Below, one piece after another: positions 1 through 12,718 of a stretch of 64,000 nt of DNA. Each line of letters starts with the position of its first letter. Positions within the stretch are counted from its first letter, which is position 1. The stretch is taken from the NCBI GenBank assembly GCA_903874275.1, contig CAIQRS010000141.1, forward strand, positions 1-64,000, read 5' to 3'. The notes under the pieces are model-generated. The model saw only the letters and a program-made list of their open reading frames with translations, had not been told where the DNA came from and did no database searches. Made by a program: the position numbers and the translations under genes. The stretch comes from an uncultured Anaeromyxobacter sp. (lineage in GTDB: Bacteria > Myxococcota > Myxococcia > Myxococcales > Anaeromyxobacteraceae).

Positions 1-33
1 GACCACCTGCTCGCCTTCCTGGAGGGGCTCTGA
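1..33 (+). CDS. 3' end of an upstream gene (partial)
   Basis: The first 33 bases read as an open frame ending in TGA at 31-33 and encode D-H-L-L-A-F-L-E-G-L. Every codon ends in G or C, as in the real genes around it. The stop abuts the convergent HNH gene. Only ten residues are visible, so no function can be given. It could be chance, but the codon usage favours a real gene end. Confidence 0.45.
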   Translation, partial: DHLLAFLEGL

Positions 34-142
34 TTATGCCGCGTCGAAAATCCGCAACCCCCACGCGCTCAACGTTTCCACGCTCGCACGCGGCATAAGA
101 TCGGACGCGGCATAATGCAAATTATGCCGCGAGCGGCATAAA
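34..142. repeat. Cluster of five copies of a TTATGCCGC inverted motif
   Basis: The motif TTATGCCGC or its complement GCGGCATAA occurs at 34-42, 90-98, 107-115, 122-130 and 133-141. Positions 122-141 form a perfect 9-bp inverted repeat with a 2-nt spacer. Positions 107-130 form a perfect 10-bp inverted repeat with a 4-nt spacer. The copies lie inside the 3' end of the HNH gene, and the last copy supplies its TAA stop. Such alternating palindromes can form competing hairpins in mRNA or DNA. Confidence 0.75.
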
Positions 143-1017
143 CGGCAGAGGATCCTGCAGTTCTCGATCGTCGACGGTCCACCCTTCCCGCGCGGCACCA
201 CGTGGTCCACCTCCAGCCGTACCGTGGAGCCGCACACGCCACCCGAATCGAGCTTCCACTGGCACTTCCCCTCGTCCCGCTTCACGACCTCCCGCTTCAC
301 CTTCGCCGGAACCGAGGCCTTCCGCTTCCCCTGCTTCTCGATGAGCAAATCCAGCGCCGCGGTGAGCACCTGCTCGTCGGTTGCTCCTGGCTGGACGTGG
401 CTCTGCCCCGCCCTGGCCTTCTTCAGCAAGGTCATGAAGGCCGGCGACACCGTGACGTGCATCCGGGTCTCGTGCTCGGTGAGCGGCTCGACCACGGTCC
501 GCCGGACCTCGAGGACGGGCTTCATTCCTTCGGGGTGGGTCAGGTCCAGTTCAACCGGTTGGACGACGACATGCGCCGGTTCAACCGGCGCGGGGAGCGG
601 GCCCACGGTGACGACCGTCCTCCTCGGCACCACCTCCGCCGGAAGCATCTCCGCCACCACCTGCTTCGCCTCCTGCTTCGAGCAGTGGAAGAACTTCCGC
701 ATCACCGTCGCCCGGTTCTCCTCGGTCATCACCTTGGCGAGCTGGGGGACGTTCGAGATGCAGAGCCTTCCGTCTCGGAGGGGCTCGACGACCTCCGGGA
801 ACTTCCCGACGAGCCGGGCCGCGACCTGGCGGTAGTAGGCCGAACCGCGGGACAAGCCCACCTCCCGGTTCAGGTAATCAAAGAGGCTCGGGAAACCCAG
901 GTGACGGTGGACACCGATCCGGTCGAACTCTGCGAGGGCAAGGAGGAGATCGACGAGGGCGCAGTGCTCGCGCCGGGCCAGGTCTGCGATTCGGAGGGAC
1001 CATTCGCGTGCGTTCAT
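34..1017 (-). CDS. HNH endonuclease domain protein
   Basis: 327 residues. The C-terminal part carries an HNH nuclease core: zinc-type cysteines C252, C262, C291 and C294, the D271-H272 pair, N287 and H299. This ββα-metal fold normally cuts or nicks DNA. Residues about 1-130 are helical and resemble the N-terminal region found in many actinobacterial and myxobacterial HNH proteins. Residues about 130-240 form a linker. The start is the ATG at 1015-1017. The gene stands alone, with no restriction methylase, intron or transposase beside it, so its role (mobile-element remnant, defence or orphan nuclease) is open. The last ~30 codons are made of a repeated inverted motif, described separately, and codon usage is less GC-biased than in neighbours, consistent with acquired DNA. 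Confidence 0.8.
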   Translation of the reverse strand: MNAREWSLRIADLARREHCALVDLLLALAEFDRIGVHRHLGFPSLFDYLNREVGLSRGSAYYRQVAARLVGKFPEVVEPLRDGRLCISNVPQLAKVMTEENRATVMRKFFHCSKQEAKQVVAEMLPAEVVPRRTVVTVGPLPAPVEPAHVVVQPVELDLTHPEGMKPVLEVRRTVVEPLTEHETRMHVTVSPAFMTLLKKARAGQSHVQPGATDEQVLTAALDLLIEKQGKRKASVPAKVKREVVKRDEGKCQWKLDSGGVCGSTVRLEVDHVVPRGKGGPSTIENCRILCRLCRSRHNLHYAASDLMPRASVETLSAWGLRIFDAA

Positions 1018-1330
1018 GGATTCACTGTCTCACGCGTTTTTCAGGCCTCCTGGAACGCGCGAGGATCCGCGCTGCCGCGTCCTTTGTCCCGGAGATCTCG
1101 AACCTCGCCAGGAATTCCGGAAGGGCCACGACGAGCCCCTGGGGAAGGGACAGGGCCATTCCCGCGACGCTTGCTGCCCGGAGGGAATATCTCGCGGAAT
1201 CCCTGTCAATACAGTGTTTCCTTACACCCCAACTGGCCGCGAGGTCCGCGAAACGGACGGTCTGCGAGACGCTTCACCGCGGTTCTGGCTGCGACCGTCG
1301 TCGAGTGCACCCGGCAACCTCCCGCGGTAG
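1018..1330. other. Divergent intergenic region between the HNH gene and lhr
   Basis: These 313 bases separate two divergent genes. I see no convincing coding sequence. A relatively AT-rich patch lies around 1180-1235. On the minus strand it contains TTGACA (1209-1204), but no -10 element stands at proper spacing, so no promoter is called. Confidence 0.6.
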
Positions 1331-5548
<4,218 letters not shown>

Positions 5549-6917
5549 CGCCGCGCCAGGAGCACGAACCCCACCGCGCAGCAGAACATGAGCGCGGCGA
5601 AGAAGAGGAAGTAGGCCGCGCCGTGGAAGCGGTTCCACTGGCTCACCACCGCGGCCACGAAGTTCCCCACCGCCGAGGTCAAGAGCCAGAAGCTCATGAT
5701 GGTGCTCTTCATGGTCCTGGGGGCCTGGGTGAAGGCGAACTCGAGCCCGGTCACCGAGATCATCACCTCGGCCATGGTGAGGACCAGGATGGGCAGGACC
5801 TGCCAGAAGACGTGAGGCCTGGCCCCGCCGTCGATGACGGCCTGCAGCCCGGCCATGCCCACGAAGGAGAGGGCGGTGAGGAACATCCCCAGGCTCATCT
5901 TGCCGAGCGGGGTCACCTTCACTCCCAGGCGAACGAGCCCGGGGTAGACCACGCCCTGGAAGAGGGGCACCAGGATGAGCACCAGGAAGGGGTTCACGGC
6001 GTTGAGCTGCGAGGGCTCGAGCCGGAAGCCGGAGAGCCGCATCCCCAGGAACTCCACCGCGCCCACGTCCAGGTTCATCTGCTTGGCCTGGAGGATGAAG
6101 GAGGCTCCCTTCTGGTCGAAGAGCGCCCAGAAGCCGGCCACCATCACGAAGACCCCGGAGATGCGGACCACCGCGCGGGCCCCGTCGACCGCCTCGGCCG
6201 GGTGCACCGCGCGTGCGCCCTCGAGCCAGTCGGAGCCGGCGGGCCGGGAGGCGCGGCGTCGCAGCGCGCTGGCCACCACCTTCACGAAGGAGTCGGGGTT
6301 CGGACCGGTGGGCGCGACGTAGACGTAGCGGCGTCGGCCGGCCACGAAGAAGACCAGCGCCAGCACCATGAGCGCGCCGGGCACGCCGAAGGCCACGGCC
6401 GGGCCGTAGTGCTTGAGCAGGAGCGGGATGAGGATCGAGGCGGTGGCGCTCCCCAGGTTCACCATCCAGTAGAAGAGGCCGTAGACCTTGGCCAGCAGGT
6501 GCTTCTGGTCGGGGGCGAACTGGTCCCCCACGAAGGCCGAGACGCAGGGCTTGATGCCGCCCGCCCCGATGGCGATGAGGGCGCAGCCGGCCAGGAGCCC
6601 GGTCCGGGTCTCCACCGCGGCCACCACCAGGTGGCCGAGCACGTAGCCGAAGGAGAGGAAGAGGATGACCCGGTAGCGCCCCAGGAACCGGTCGGCCAGC
6701 CACCCGCCGACGAGCGGCATGAGGTAGTTGGCCATGACGAAGTAGTGGTAGCTGGCCTTGGAGTCCGCCTGCGACACGAGCAGGTACTGCACCATGTACA
6801 CGACCAGGATGTTGCGCATCCCGTAGAACGAGAAGCGCTCCGCCCCCTCGCTGGCCATGATGTACGGGATCTGCGGCGGGAACTTCTGCCGCGCCGCCGC
6901 GGCACCCACCGCACCGC

Positions 6918-8303
6918 TCACGGACTGCCCTCGGGCGCCGGCCCGGGCGCGACCGCGAACGAGGTGGGCTGGTAGCGCCGCGCCACCCAGGCGAAGGCCA
7001 TGGCGCCGATGAGCATGAGCACGGCGAAGAAGGCGAAGTACCAGACCCCGTGGAAGCGGTTCAGCTTGGCCACCCCGGCGGTGAGGAGGCTCCCCGCCGC
7101 GATGGTCACGTACCAGAGGCTCATGATCACGCTCTTCATCGACGGGGGCGCCTGGGTGTAGGCGAACTCGAGCGCGGTCACCGACACCAGCACCTCGCCG
7201 ATGGAGAGGAACAGGTAGGCGGGCACCTGCCAGGCCACGTGGGGTCGCAGTCCCGCGTCGAGCGCCAGCTGCACCCCCATGATCCACAGGAAGGAGAGCA
7301 CGGTGACGAACATCCCGATCTGCATCTTCTGGAGCGCCAGCGTCTTCACTCCCCGTCGCTGGAGGGCCGGGTAGACCAGGCCGGCGAAGACCGGGATGGT
7401 GGTGAGCACGAAGATGGCGTTCAGCGAGCCCATCTGCGAGGCCTTCACGGTGTAGCCGAGGACCTCCCGGTTCATGCGCTCGGCCTGGAGCACCCAGGAC
7501 GATCCGTACTGGAAGAAGAGGGCCCAGAAGGCGGCGATGGGGGCGAAGACCCCCACGATTCGGAAGACCGCCTTGGCCCCGTCCACCGCCTCGGCGGGGA
7601 ACTGGGATCGGGCCGGGTCGAGCCAGTGCTCGCCGGGGCGCGTCGTCCCGAGCTTCTGGAGGGCCAGCCTCACCACCCGGAAGAAGCCGTTCGGGTTGGG
7701 GCCGGTGGGCGGGACGTTCACGTAGAGCCTGCGACCGCGCCAGAAGATGATGAGCGCGAAGGCCATGAGCACGCCCGGGACCGAGAAGGCCACCCATGGG
7801 CCGAAGCGGGCCAGCAGCTCGGGGATGACCAGCATCGAGGTGAAGGACCCCAGGTTGATCATCCAGTAGTAGAGGTCGTAGACCTTCTCGAGCAGGTGCT
7901 GGCTCCGGGCGTCGAACTGGTCGCCCACGTAGGCCGCGGCCGTGGGCTTGATCCCGCCGGCGCCGATGGCGATGAGCGCGAGCCCGAGCACCAGCCCGGC
8001 CGGCGAGTCCCAGATGGCGATGGCGGCGTGGCCGAAGACGTAGCCCAGGGACAGCCAGAGGATGACCCGGTAGCGCCCCAGGAAGCGGTCGGCGATCCAG
8101 GCCCCCACGAGCGGGGTCAGGTACACGGCGAAGACGAAGAAGTGGTAGTTGGCCTCGGCGTCCGGCTCGCGGACCCCCAGGAACGTCACCATGTAGATGG
8201 TGAGGATCGAGGTCATCCCGTAGAACGAGAAGCGCTCGCACCCCTCGTTCCAGGCCAGGTATCGGATCTGCGGCGGGAAGCGGTCCTTGGGCTGTCGGCT
8301 CAT
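6918..8303 (-). CDS. POT-family proton-dependent oligopeptide transporter (upstream copy)
   Basis: 461 residues from ATG 8303. It is a many-pass membrane protein of the POT/PTR family with the signature E-G-C-E-R-F-S-F-Y-G near residue 20 and the GAGGIKP motif of the first half. An in-frame GTG at 8339 would add 12 residues, but the ATG gives an N-terminus matching the downstream paralogue. It is the first gene of a two-gene transcription unit. The two proteins align along their whole length and probably arose by tandem duplication. Its promoter would lie in the 83 bp between it and the divergent rhodanese gene. Confidence 0.9.
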   Translation of the reverse strand: MSRQPKDRFPPQIRYLAWNEGCERFSFYGMTSILTIYMVTFLGVREPDAEANYHFFVFAVYLTPLVGAWIADRFLGRYRVILWLSLGYVFGHAAIAIWDSPAGLVLGLALIAIGAGGIKPTAAAYVGDQFDARSQHLLEKVYDLYYWMINLGSFTSMLVIPELLARFGPWVAFSVPGVLMAFALIIFWRGRRLYVNVPPTGPNPNGFFRVVRLALQKLGTTRPGEHWLDPARSQFPAEAVDGAKAVFRIVGVFAPIAAFWALFFQYGSSWVLQAERMNREVLGYTVKASQMGSLNAIFVLTTIPVFAGLVYPALQRRGVKTLALQKMQIGMFVTVLSFLWIMGVQLALDAGLRPHVAWQVPAYLFLSIGEVLVSVTALEFAYTQAPPSMKSVIMSLWYVTIAAGSLLTAGVAKLNRFHGVWYFAFFAVLMLIGAMAFAWVARRYQPTSFAVAPGPAPEGSP

Positions 8304-8386
8304 GCGGAGGGCACAGTCTAGCCCGGAAGAACCCGCCACGCAGATTCGCGGGAGGAGGCGCGGGAGGGCGATTATGCATCCCTCAC

Positions 8387-8710
8387 ATGCCGGTACACCG
8401 CATCACCCCCGAGGAGGCGGTCCACCTCCTCGCGCACGACGACGTGGACCTGGTGGACGTGCGGGAGCCGCACGAATGGGACTCGGGCCACATCCCGGGC
8501 GCACGCCACCTGCCGCTGGGATCGCTCCTGCGCGATCCGCAGGGGGGGCTGCGCAGCGGGCGCGAGCGGGCCATCTTCGTCTGCGCCCACGGCATCCGCA
8601 GCCTCACCGCGGCGGCCGCGGCGTCGCAGCGCGGGTGCGAGAAGGCCTACAGCCTCGACGGCGGCGTGGTGGCCTGGACCGACGCCGGCCTTCCCATCGA
8701 GCGGGGATAG
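8387..8710 (+). CDS. Single-domain rhodanese-like protein
   Basis: 107 residues, one rhodanese domain. The CH2A-like segment VREPHEWDSGHIPGA is followed by the active-site loop C66-A-H-G-I-R-S. A free cysteine in a C-x4-[RS] loop indicates sulfur transfer (persulfide formation) rather than an inactive fold. There is no signal peptide, so it is likely cytoplasmic. It is preceded by ACATG at the end of an 83-bp divergent region with GA-rich sequence. Its sulfur acceptor is unknown. A ThiI/TusA-type sulfur-relay pair lies 19 kb away in the window, but nothing links them directly. Confidence 0.88.
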   Translation: MPVHRITPEEAVHLLAHDDVDLVDVREPHEWDSGHIPGARHLPLGSLLRDPQGGLRSGRERAIFVCAHGIRSLTAAAAASQRGCEKAYSLDGGVVAWTDAGLPIERG

Positions 8711-8726
8711 CCGCCCCCGGCCCGCC

Positions 8727-9095
8727 TCAGCCGCGCAGCGCGCCCCAGGCCAGCGCGAGCCAGCCGGCCAGGAAGAGCAGCCCGCCCAGCGGCGTGACCG
8801 CCCCGAGCCCCTTCACGCCGGTGAGCACCAGCGCGTAGAGGCTCCCCGAGAAGATCACCGTGCCGGCCACGAAGAGCCATCCGGCCCATGTGACCGCCGG
8901 TCCGGGCCAGCGCGCCGCGGCCCACGCGGCCGCGATGAGCGCCAGCGCGTGGTACATCTGGTAGCGCGCGCCGGTGTCGAAGACCGCGACCATCTCCGGC
9001 GTGACCCGGGTCTTCAGCCCGTGGGCCCCGAAGGCGCCGGTCCCCACCGCGATGCAGGCCGAGATCGCTCCCAGCGCGAAAAAGGTTCTTTCCAT
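8727..9095 (-). CDS. DUF423 family small membrane protein
   Basis: 122 residues with about four hydrophobic segments, close to full DUF423 (YgdD-like) length. The family N-terminal pattern GAFGAHGLK is present at about 21-29, and RYQMYHALAL at about 44-53. The family is widespread in the inner membrane; its function is not established. Start ATG 9095 is divergent from the pterin dehydratase gene with 61 bp between them. Its 3' end lies 16 bp from the convergent rhodanese stop. Confidence 0.85.
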   Translation of the reverse strand: MERTFFALGAISACIAVGTGAFGAHGLKTRVTPEMVAVFDTGARYQMYHALALIAAAWAAARWPGPAVTWAGWLFVAGTVIFSGSLYALVLTGVKGLGAVTPLGGLLFLAGWLALAWGALRG

Positions 9096-9156
9096 GGTGA
9101 GCCGGGATCTAGCGGGCGGGGCGGCGCCGCGCCGCGCCCCGGGTTATCGGTTCGCC

Positions 9157-9492
9157 ATGGACCTCTCCCGGAAGAAGTGCCTCCCCTGCGAGGGCGGCGT
9201 CCCGCGCGTGGAGGGCGCCGCGCGCGACGCGCTCCTCGCCTCGGTGACCGGCTGGCAGCTCGCCGGCGACCGCATCCGCAAGCAGCTGCGGTTCCGCGAT
9301 TTCCGCGCCGCCATGGCCTTCCTGAACGCGGTGGCCGACGTCGCCGAGGCGGAGGGACACCACCCCGACTTCTCCGTCCACTACGCCACGGTGGACGTGG
9401 AGATCTGGACCCACGCCGTGGGCGGGCTCACCGAGAACGACTTCATCCTGGCGGCGAAGATCGACCGGATCCCGGGGCCGCTACCGGGCTGA
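9157..9492 (+). CDS. Pterin-4a-carbinolamine dehydratase
   Basis: 111 residues. The family's active-site pattern is present: H-H-P-D-F, then V-H-Y, then W-T-H-A-V-G-G-L-T-E-N-D. The enzyme dehydrates 4a-hydroxytetrahydropterin, recycling the cofactor of aromatic amino acid hydroxylases. The frame is open further upstream, but ATG 9157 gives the family's usual N-terminus (MDLSRKKC). No hydroxylase is nearby. In bacteria lacking one, such proteins have been tied to molybdopterin or other pterin handling, so the physiological partner is open. Confidence 0.9.
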   Translation: MDLSRKKCLPCEGGVPRVEGAARDALLASVTGWQLAGDRIRKQLRFRDFRAAMAFLNAVADVAEAEGHHPDFSVHYATVDVEIWTHAVGGLTENDFILAAKIDRIPGPLPG

Positions 9493-9602
9493 CGACCTCC
9501 GGTGAATCCCTGGGCCCGCCGGGACGGGAAGGGGCGCGGGCACGGCAACGGGAACGGCTGGCGCCGAGGCCACGACGACTGAAGCGGCTGCCCCCGGCCG
9601 CT

Positions 9603-9637
9603 CCCCCCTTCCGCCATGCCCCCGTGGCGGAGGGGGG
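9603..9637 (+). terminator. Strong hairpin, probable terminator after the pterin dehydratase gene
   Basis: Arms at 9603-9616 and 9625-9637 pair over 13-14 bp with one bulged A, around the loop TGCCCCCG. The hairpin is followed by TCTTCCC. It sits between the pterin dehydratase stop (9492) and the metallophosphoesterase start (9660). The U-tract is weak, so termination strength is uncertain. Confidence 0.5.
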
Positions 9638-9659
9638 TCTTCCCGGTTAGCTCTCCCCC

Positions 9660-10859
9660 GTGTCGCGCCCCCTGCTCTCGTTCGTGATCTTCTTCACCGT
9701 CGCCCTCCTCGTCGTGGGCGGGATGCACTACTACATCTGGTCGCGGCTGGTCCGGGACACCGCCGTCGGCGAGCCCTGGCGCCGCCTGCTCACGGTGGGA
9801 TTCGTGGCGGCGGCCGTCGCGGTCCCGGTGGCCTTCCTGACGATGCGGGCCCGGGCCGGCGCCCTCGCCGACGGCTTCGTCTTCGGGGCCATGCTCTGGA
9901 TGGGCGTGGCCTTCCTGCTGCTCTCGTCTCTCGTGCTGGTCGACCTGGCCCGGCTCGCCGCCTCCGGCCTGGGCACGCTCGCCGACTGGATCCGCCACGC
10001 CCCCGAGGCGCCGGCCGATCCGGAGCGGCGCAAGCTGGTGGCGCGGGCCGTGGCCGGCGGCGCCGTGCTCGCCGCCGGCGGGGCCACCGCCTTCGCGGTG
10101 ACGAGCGCGCTCGGCGACCCGCAGATCCACGAGGTGCCGGTCAAGCTGGCCCGCCTGCCCCGGAAGCTCTCCGGGCTCTCCATCGCCCAGATCACCGACC
10201 TGCACGTCGGCCGGACCATCGGGGAGGAGGAGGTCCGCCGCGTCGTCGAGGCCACCAACCGGCTCCGCCCCGACGTCATCGCGCTCACCGGCGACTTCGT
10301 GGACGGCAGCGTCCGCATGCTGGAGCGGTCGGTGGCGCCGCTGGCCGCGCTCCAGGCCCGCTACGGCGTCTTCTTCGTGACCGGCAACCACGAGTACTAC
10401 TCGGGCGCGGCGGCCTGGGTCGAGCACCTGCGCCGGCTGGGCATCCGCGTGCTGCGCAACGAGCGGGTGACCGTCGGGGACCCCGGCGCCTCCATCGACC
10501 TGGCGGGGATCGACGACTGGCGTTCGGGCGGGATGGCGCCGGGCCACGGCCCCGACCTGGCGGCGGCGCTGGCCGGGCGCGACCCGGACCGGTCTCTGGT
10601 CCTGCTGGCCCACCAGCCGCGCGGGGTCGAGGAGGGGGCCAGGGCCGGCGTCGAGCTCCAGATCTCCGGCCACACCCACGGCGGCCAGCTCTTCCCCTTC
10701 ACGATGGCCACCGCGCTGATCTACCCCTACCTTCACGGTCTGTACGGGGTGAGGGACGGGAACGGCTCCCAGATCTTCGTCTCGCGCGGCACCGGCTACT
10801 GGGGCCCGCCCATGCGTCTCGGCAGCCCTCCCGAGATCGCCCACGTCGTCCTCACCTGA
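9660..10859 (+). CDS. Membrane-anchored metallophosphoesterase (YkuE/YaeI-like)
   Basis: 399 residues from GTG 9660. The N-terminal ~130 residues contain about four transmembrane helices. The rest is a calcineurin-like phosphoesterase with all metal-binding motifs: D-L-H, G-D-F-V-D-G, G-N-H-E, and G-H-T-H-G-G-Q near the C-terminus. Known relatives hydrolyse phosphodiester bonds such as the pyrophosphate of UDP-diacylglucosamine, but the substrate here is not shown. The catalytic domain is predicted to follow the membrane helices at the membrane surface. Confidence 0.88.
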   Translation: MSRPLLSFVIFFTVALLVVGGMHYYIWSRLVRDTAVGEPWRRLLTVGFVAAAVAVPVAFLTMRARAGALADGFVFGAMLWMGVAFLLLSSLVLVDLARLAASGLGTLADWIRHAPEAPADPERRKLVARAVAGGAVLAAGGATAFAVTSALGDPQIHEVPVKLARLPRKLSGLSIAQITDLHVGRTIGEEEVRRVVEATNRLRPDVIALTGDFVDGSVRMLERSVAPLAALQARYGVFFVTGNHEYYSGAAAWVEHLRRLGIRVLRNERVTVGDPGASIDLAGIDDWRSGGMAPGHGPDLAAALAGRDPDRSLVLLAHQPRGVEEGARAGVELQISGHTHGGQLFPFTMATALIYPYLHGLYGVRDGNGSQIFVSRGTGYWGPPMRLGSPPEIAHVVLT

Positions 10860-10884
10860 GCGCCGCAGCGGCCCCGGAGCCCAC

Positions 10885-11409
10885 ATGTCCAATCCCTTGA
10901 ACGTCGTCGGCCGGGCCCACCAGGCCGGGGCCGGCCCCGGCTTCACCTGGTTCGTCTACGGCTCCTCGCTCGACGCCGAGGCCTTCGCCGGCTGGGCCCG
11001 CGACCACGGCTACCGCGTCCCCGACTTCTCGGCGGCCCGCCCGGCGCGGCTCCCCGGCTGGCGCCTCGCCTTCGACGCCCCCAGCCGGATGTGGGGCGGC
11101 CCGGTGGCGAGCCTCACCGAGGCGCCGGGGGACGAGGTGGAGGGGCTCGCGGTCCCCATGCCCGGGGAGGCCCGCGGCCTGGTGGATCACAAGGAGGGCG
11201 CGGTTTCCGGGCTCTACGAGGCCGTGGCCGTGACCCTCGAGACGGCCGGCGGCCCGGTCCCGGCGCTGGCCTTCCGGGTGGCGGCGGCGCGCCGGCTGGC
11301 AGAGGACGGTCCGGCGGCGCCGGCCTACCTCGACGTGATGATCCGCGGCGCCCGTGCCTGCGGGCTCTCGCCGGCCTGGATGGCCCGGCTCGAGGCGCTG
11401 CGTCGCTGA
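10885..11409 (+). CDS. Gamma-glutamylcyclotransferase-like protein
   Basis: 174 residues. The N-terminal FVYGSSLD matches the YGSN(L) substrate loop of the GGCT/AIG2-like fold. It is followed by the family's hydrophobic strand pattern and by Y-L-D-V-M-I-R-G-A near the end, as in cyclotransferase homologues that act on gamma-glutamyl amides. It starts 25 bp after the phosphoesterase stop and is probably cotranscribed. Substrate unknown. Confidence 0.75.
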   Translation: MSNPLNVVGRAHQAGAGPGFTWFVYGSSLDAEAFAGWARDHGYRVPDFSAARPARLPGWRLAFDAPSRMWGGPVASLTEAPGDEVEGLAVPMPGEARGLVDHKEGAVSGLYEAVAVTLETAGGPVPALAFRVAAARRLAEDGPAAPAYLDVMIRGARACGLSPAWMARLEALRR

Positions 11410-11424
11410 CCGACGGGGCGGTCC

Positions 11425-12249
11425 CTACCCCGCCAGCGCCTCCACGATCTCCGGCAGCCGCGCGCTGGCCGATCCCCGGGCGAAGAAGCCGCGGGCGCTG
11501 CGCTCCGCCAGCTCGGAGAACGGGTTCTCCTCGGGGTTCACGTCCACCAGCGCCGAACCGCCGGAGAAGCAGAGCTGCCCCACCCGCATGGGCAGGTTGG
11601 TGGCGCCGCTCGTCCCCACCACGAGCAGCAGGTCGGCCTGGGCGGCGGCGCGCAGCGTGGACTCGAAGCGGTAGTTCTCCTCGTCGTAGCACTCGTCGAA
11701 CCAGAGGACGTGGGGCCGGAGCCAGCCCTTGCAGCGCGTGCAGGTGAGCCGGGCCCGGTCCCCGGCGGAGAGCGGGCTCCCGGCGTCGCGCGGTCCCAGG
11801 TCGGGGAGCGGGAGCAGCCCCACGCCGCAGTCGTTGCTGCAGCGCACCCAGGCCGCGTCCCCGTGGATGCTGTAGGTCCGCGACTCCGAGGCGCCGGCCC
11901 TCCGGTGCAGCCCGTCGATGTTCTGGGTGACCAGCGTGAAGCGGCCGCCCAGCGCGCGCTCGAGACGGACCAGCGCCTCGTGGCCGGCGTTGGGAGCGGC
12001 GTGGCGGACCACCCCGAACCGGTGGAGGTACCAGCGCCACACCTCCCCGGGCTCCATCAGGAACATGGCGTGGGTGGCCATCTCCTGCGGCATGTGGTTC
12101 CGGGAGCCGACCACCCAGAAACCTTCCTTGCCGCGGAAGGTGGGGATGCCGCTCTCGGCGGAGATGCCGGCGCCGGTCAGCGCCACCACGCGCCCTCCGG
12201 AGCCCCGCACCTCGTCCAGGATCTCCCGCAGACGGGGCTCGAGTGCCAT
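11425..12249 (-). CDS. cobB: Sir2-family NAD-dependent protein deacylase
   Basis: 274 residues. Sirtuin motifs in order: GAGISAESGIPTFRG (NAD binding), TQNIDGLH, the catalytic histidine in SIHGD, four zinc cysteines in two C-x-C/C-x2-C type pairs (CSNDC and CTRCK), then GTSGATNLP and VNPE. The protein removes acyl groups from lysines using NAD, releasing nicotinamide. The ATG at 12249 gives the normal N-terminus; the open frame continues upstream but overlaps the divergent apaG region. The residues that separate deacetylase from desuccinylase activity were not resolved. Confidence 0.9.
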   Translation of the reverse strand: MALEPRLREILDEVRGSGGRVVALTGAGISAESGIPTFRGKEGFWVVGSRNHMPQEMATHAMFLMEPGEVWRWYLHRFGVVRHAAPNAGHEALVRLERALGGRFTLVTQNIDGLHRRAGASESRTYSIHGDAAWVRCSNDCGVGLLPLPDLGPRDAGSPLSAGDRARLTCTRCKGWLRPHVLWFDECYDEENYRFESTLRAAAQADLLLVVGTSGATNLPMRVGQLCFSGGSALVDVNPEENPFSELAERSARGFFARGSASARLPEIVEALAG

Positions 12250-12294
12250 CCGGCCATTGTGGCACGCGTCCCCTCCCGCGGTTAACCCTCCCCC

Positions 12295-12678
12295 GTGTCC
12301 CGCACGACCACCGACGGCATCCAGGTCTCCGTGCAGAGCGAGTTCCGTCCGGACCGGTCCTTCCCGGCCCAGTCGCGCTTCCTCTTCACCTACACGGTCC
12401 GCATCCTGAACGGCGGCGCCTCGGGCGCCCGGCTCCTCTCCCGCCACTGGATCATCACCGACGCCCGTGGCGAGCGGGAGGAGGTGCGGGGCGACGGAGT
12501 GGTCGGCCAGCAGCCGCACCTCGCCCCCGGCCAGTCCTTCCAGTACACGAGCTTCTGCATCCTGCGCACGCCGCTCGGCCAGATGCGCGGGACCTACACC
12601 ATGGTGCGCGAGGACGGGAAGACCTTCGAGGCGGAGATCGCGCCCTTCGCGCTGGCCGTGCCGGCCGCGCTCAACTAG
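12295..12678 (+). CDS. apaG: ApaG domain protein
   Basis: 127 residues from GTG 12295. The ApaG signature is clear: RHWIITD, then VVGQQPHL-x-PG-x-x-F-x-YTS, then TPLG-x-MRGTY. ApaG is a small immunoglobulin-like β-fold, also found in F-box proteins; it binds phosphate compounds and was tied to Co2+ tolerance in enterobacteria, but its reaction is unclear. The start is 45 bp from the divergent Sir2 gene, so they may share a regulatory region. Confidence 0.93.
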   Translation: MSRTTTDGIQVSVQSEFRPDRSFPAQSRFLFTYTVRILNGGASGARLLSRHWIITDARGEREEVRGDGVVGQQPHLAPGQSFQYTSFCILRTPLGQMRGTYTMVREDGKTFEAEIAPFALAVPAALN

Positions 12679-12718
12679 TGCTCCGCCCCAGGCATACTGA
12701 CTGCTGCGAACGCCGATC

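Noticed and set aside
34-1017. The HNH gene as a group II intron, inteин or transposable element
   Set aside because: No reverse transcriptase, maturase, splice motifs, transposase or terminal repeats flank it.
1170-1209. TTGACA on the minus strand as promoter of the HNH gene
   Set aside because: No acceptable -10 element occurs 16-18 bp downstream.
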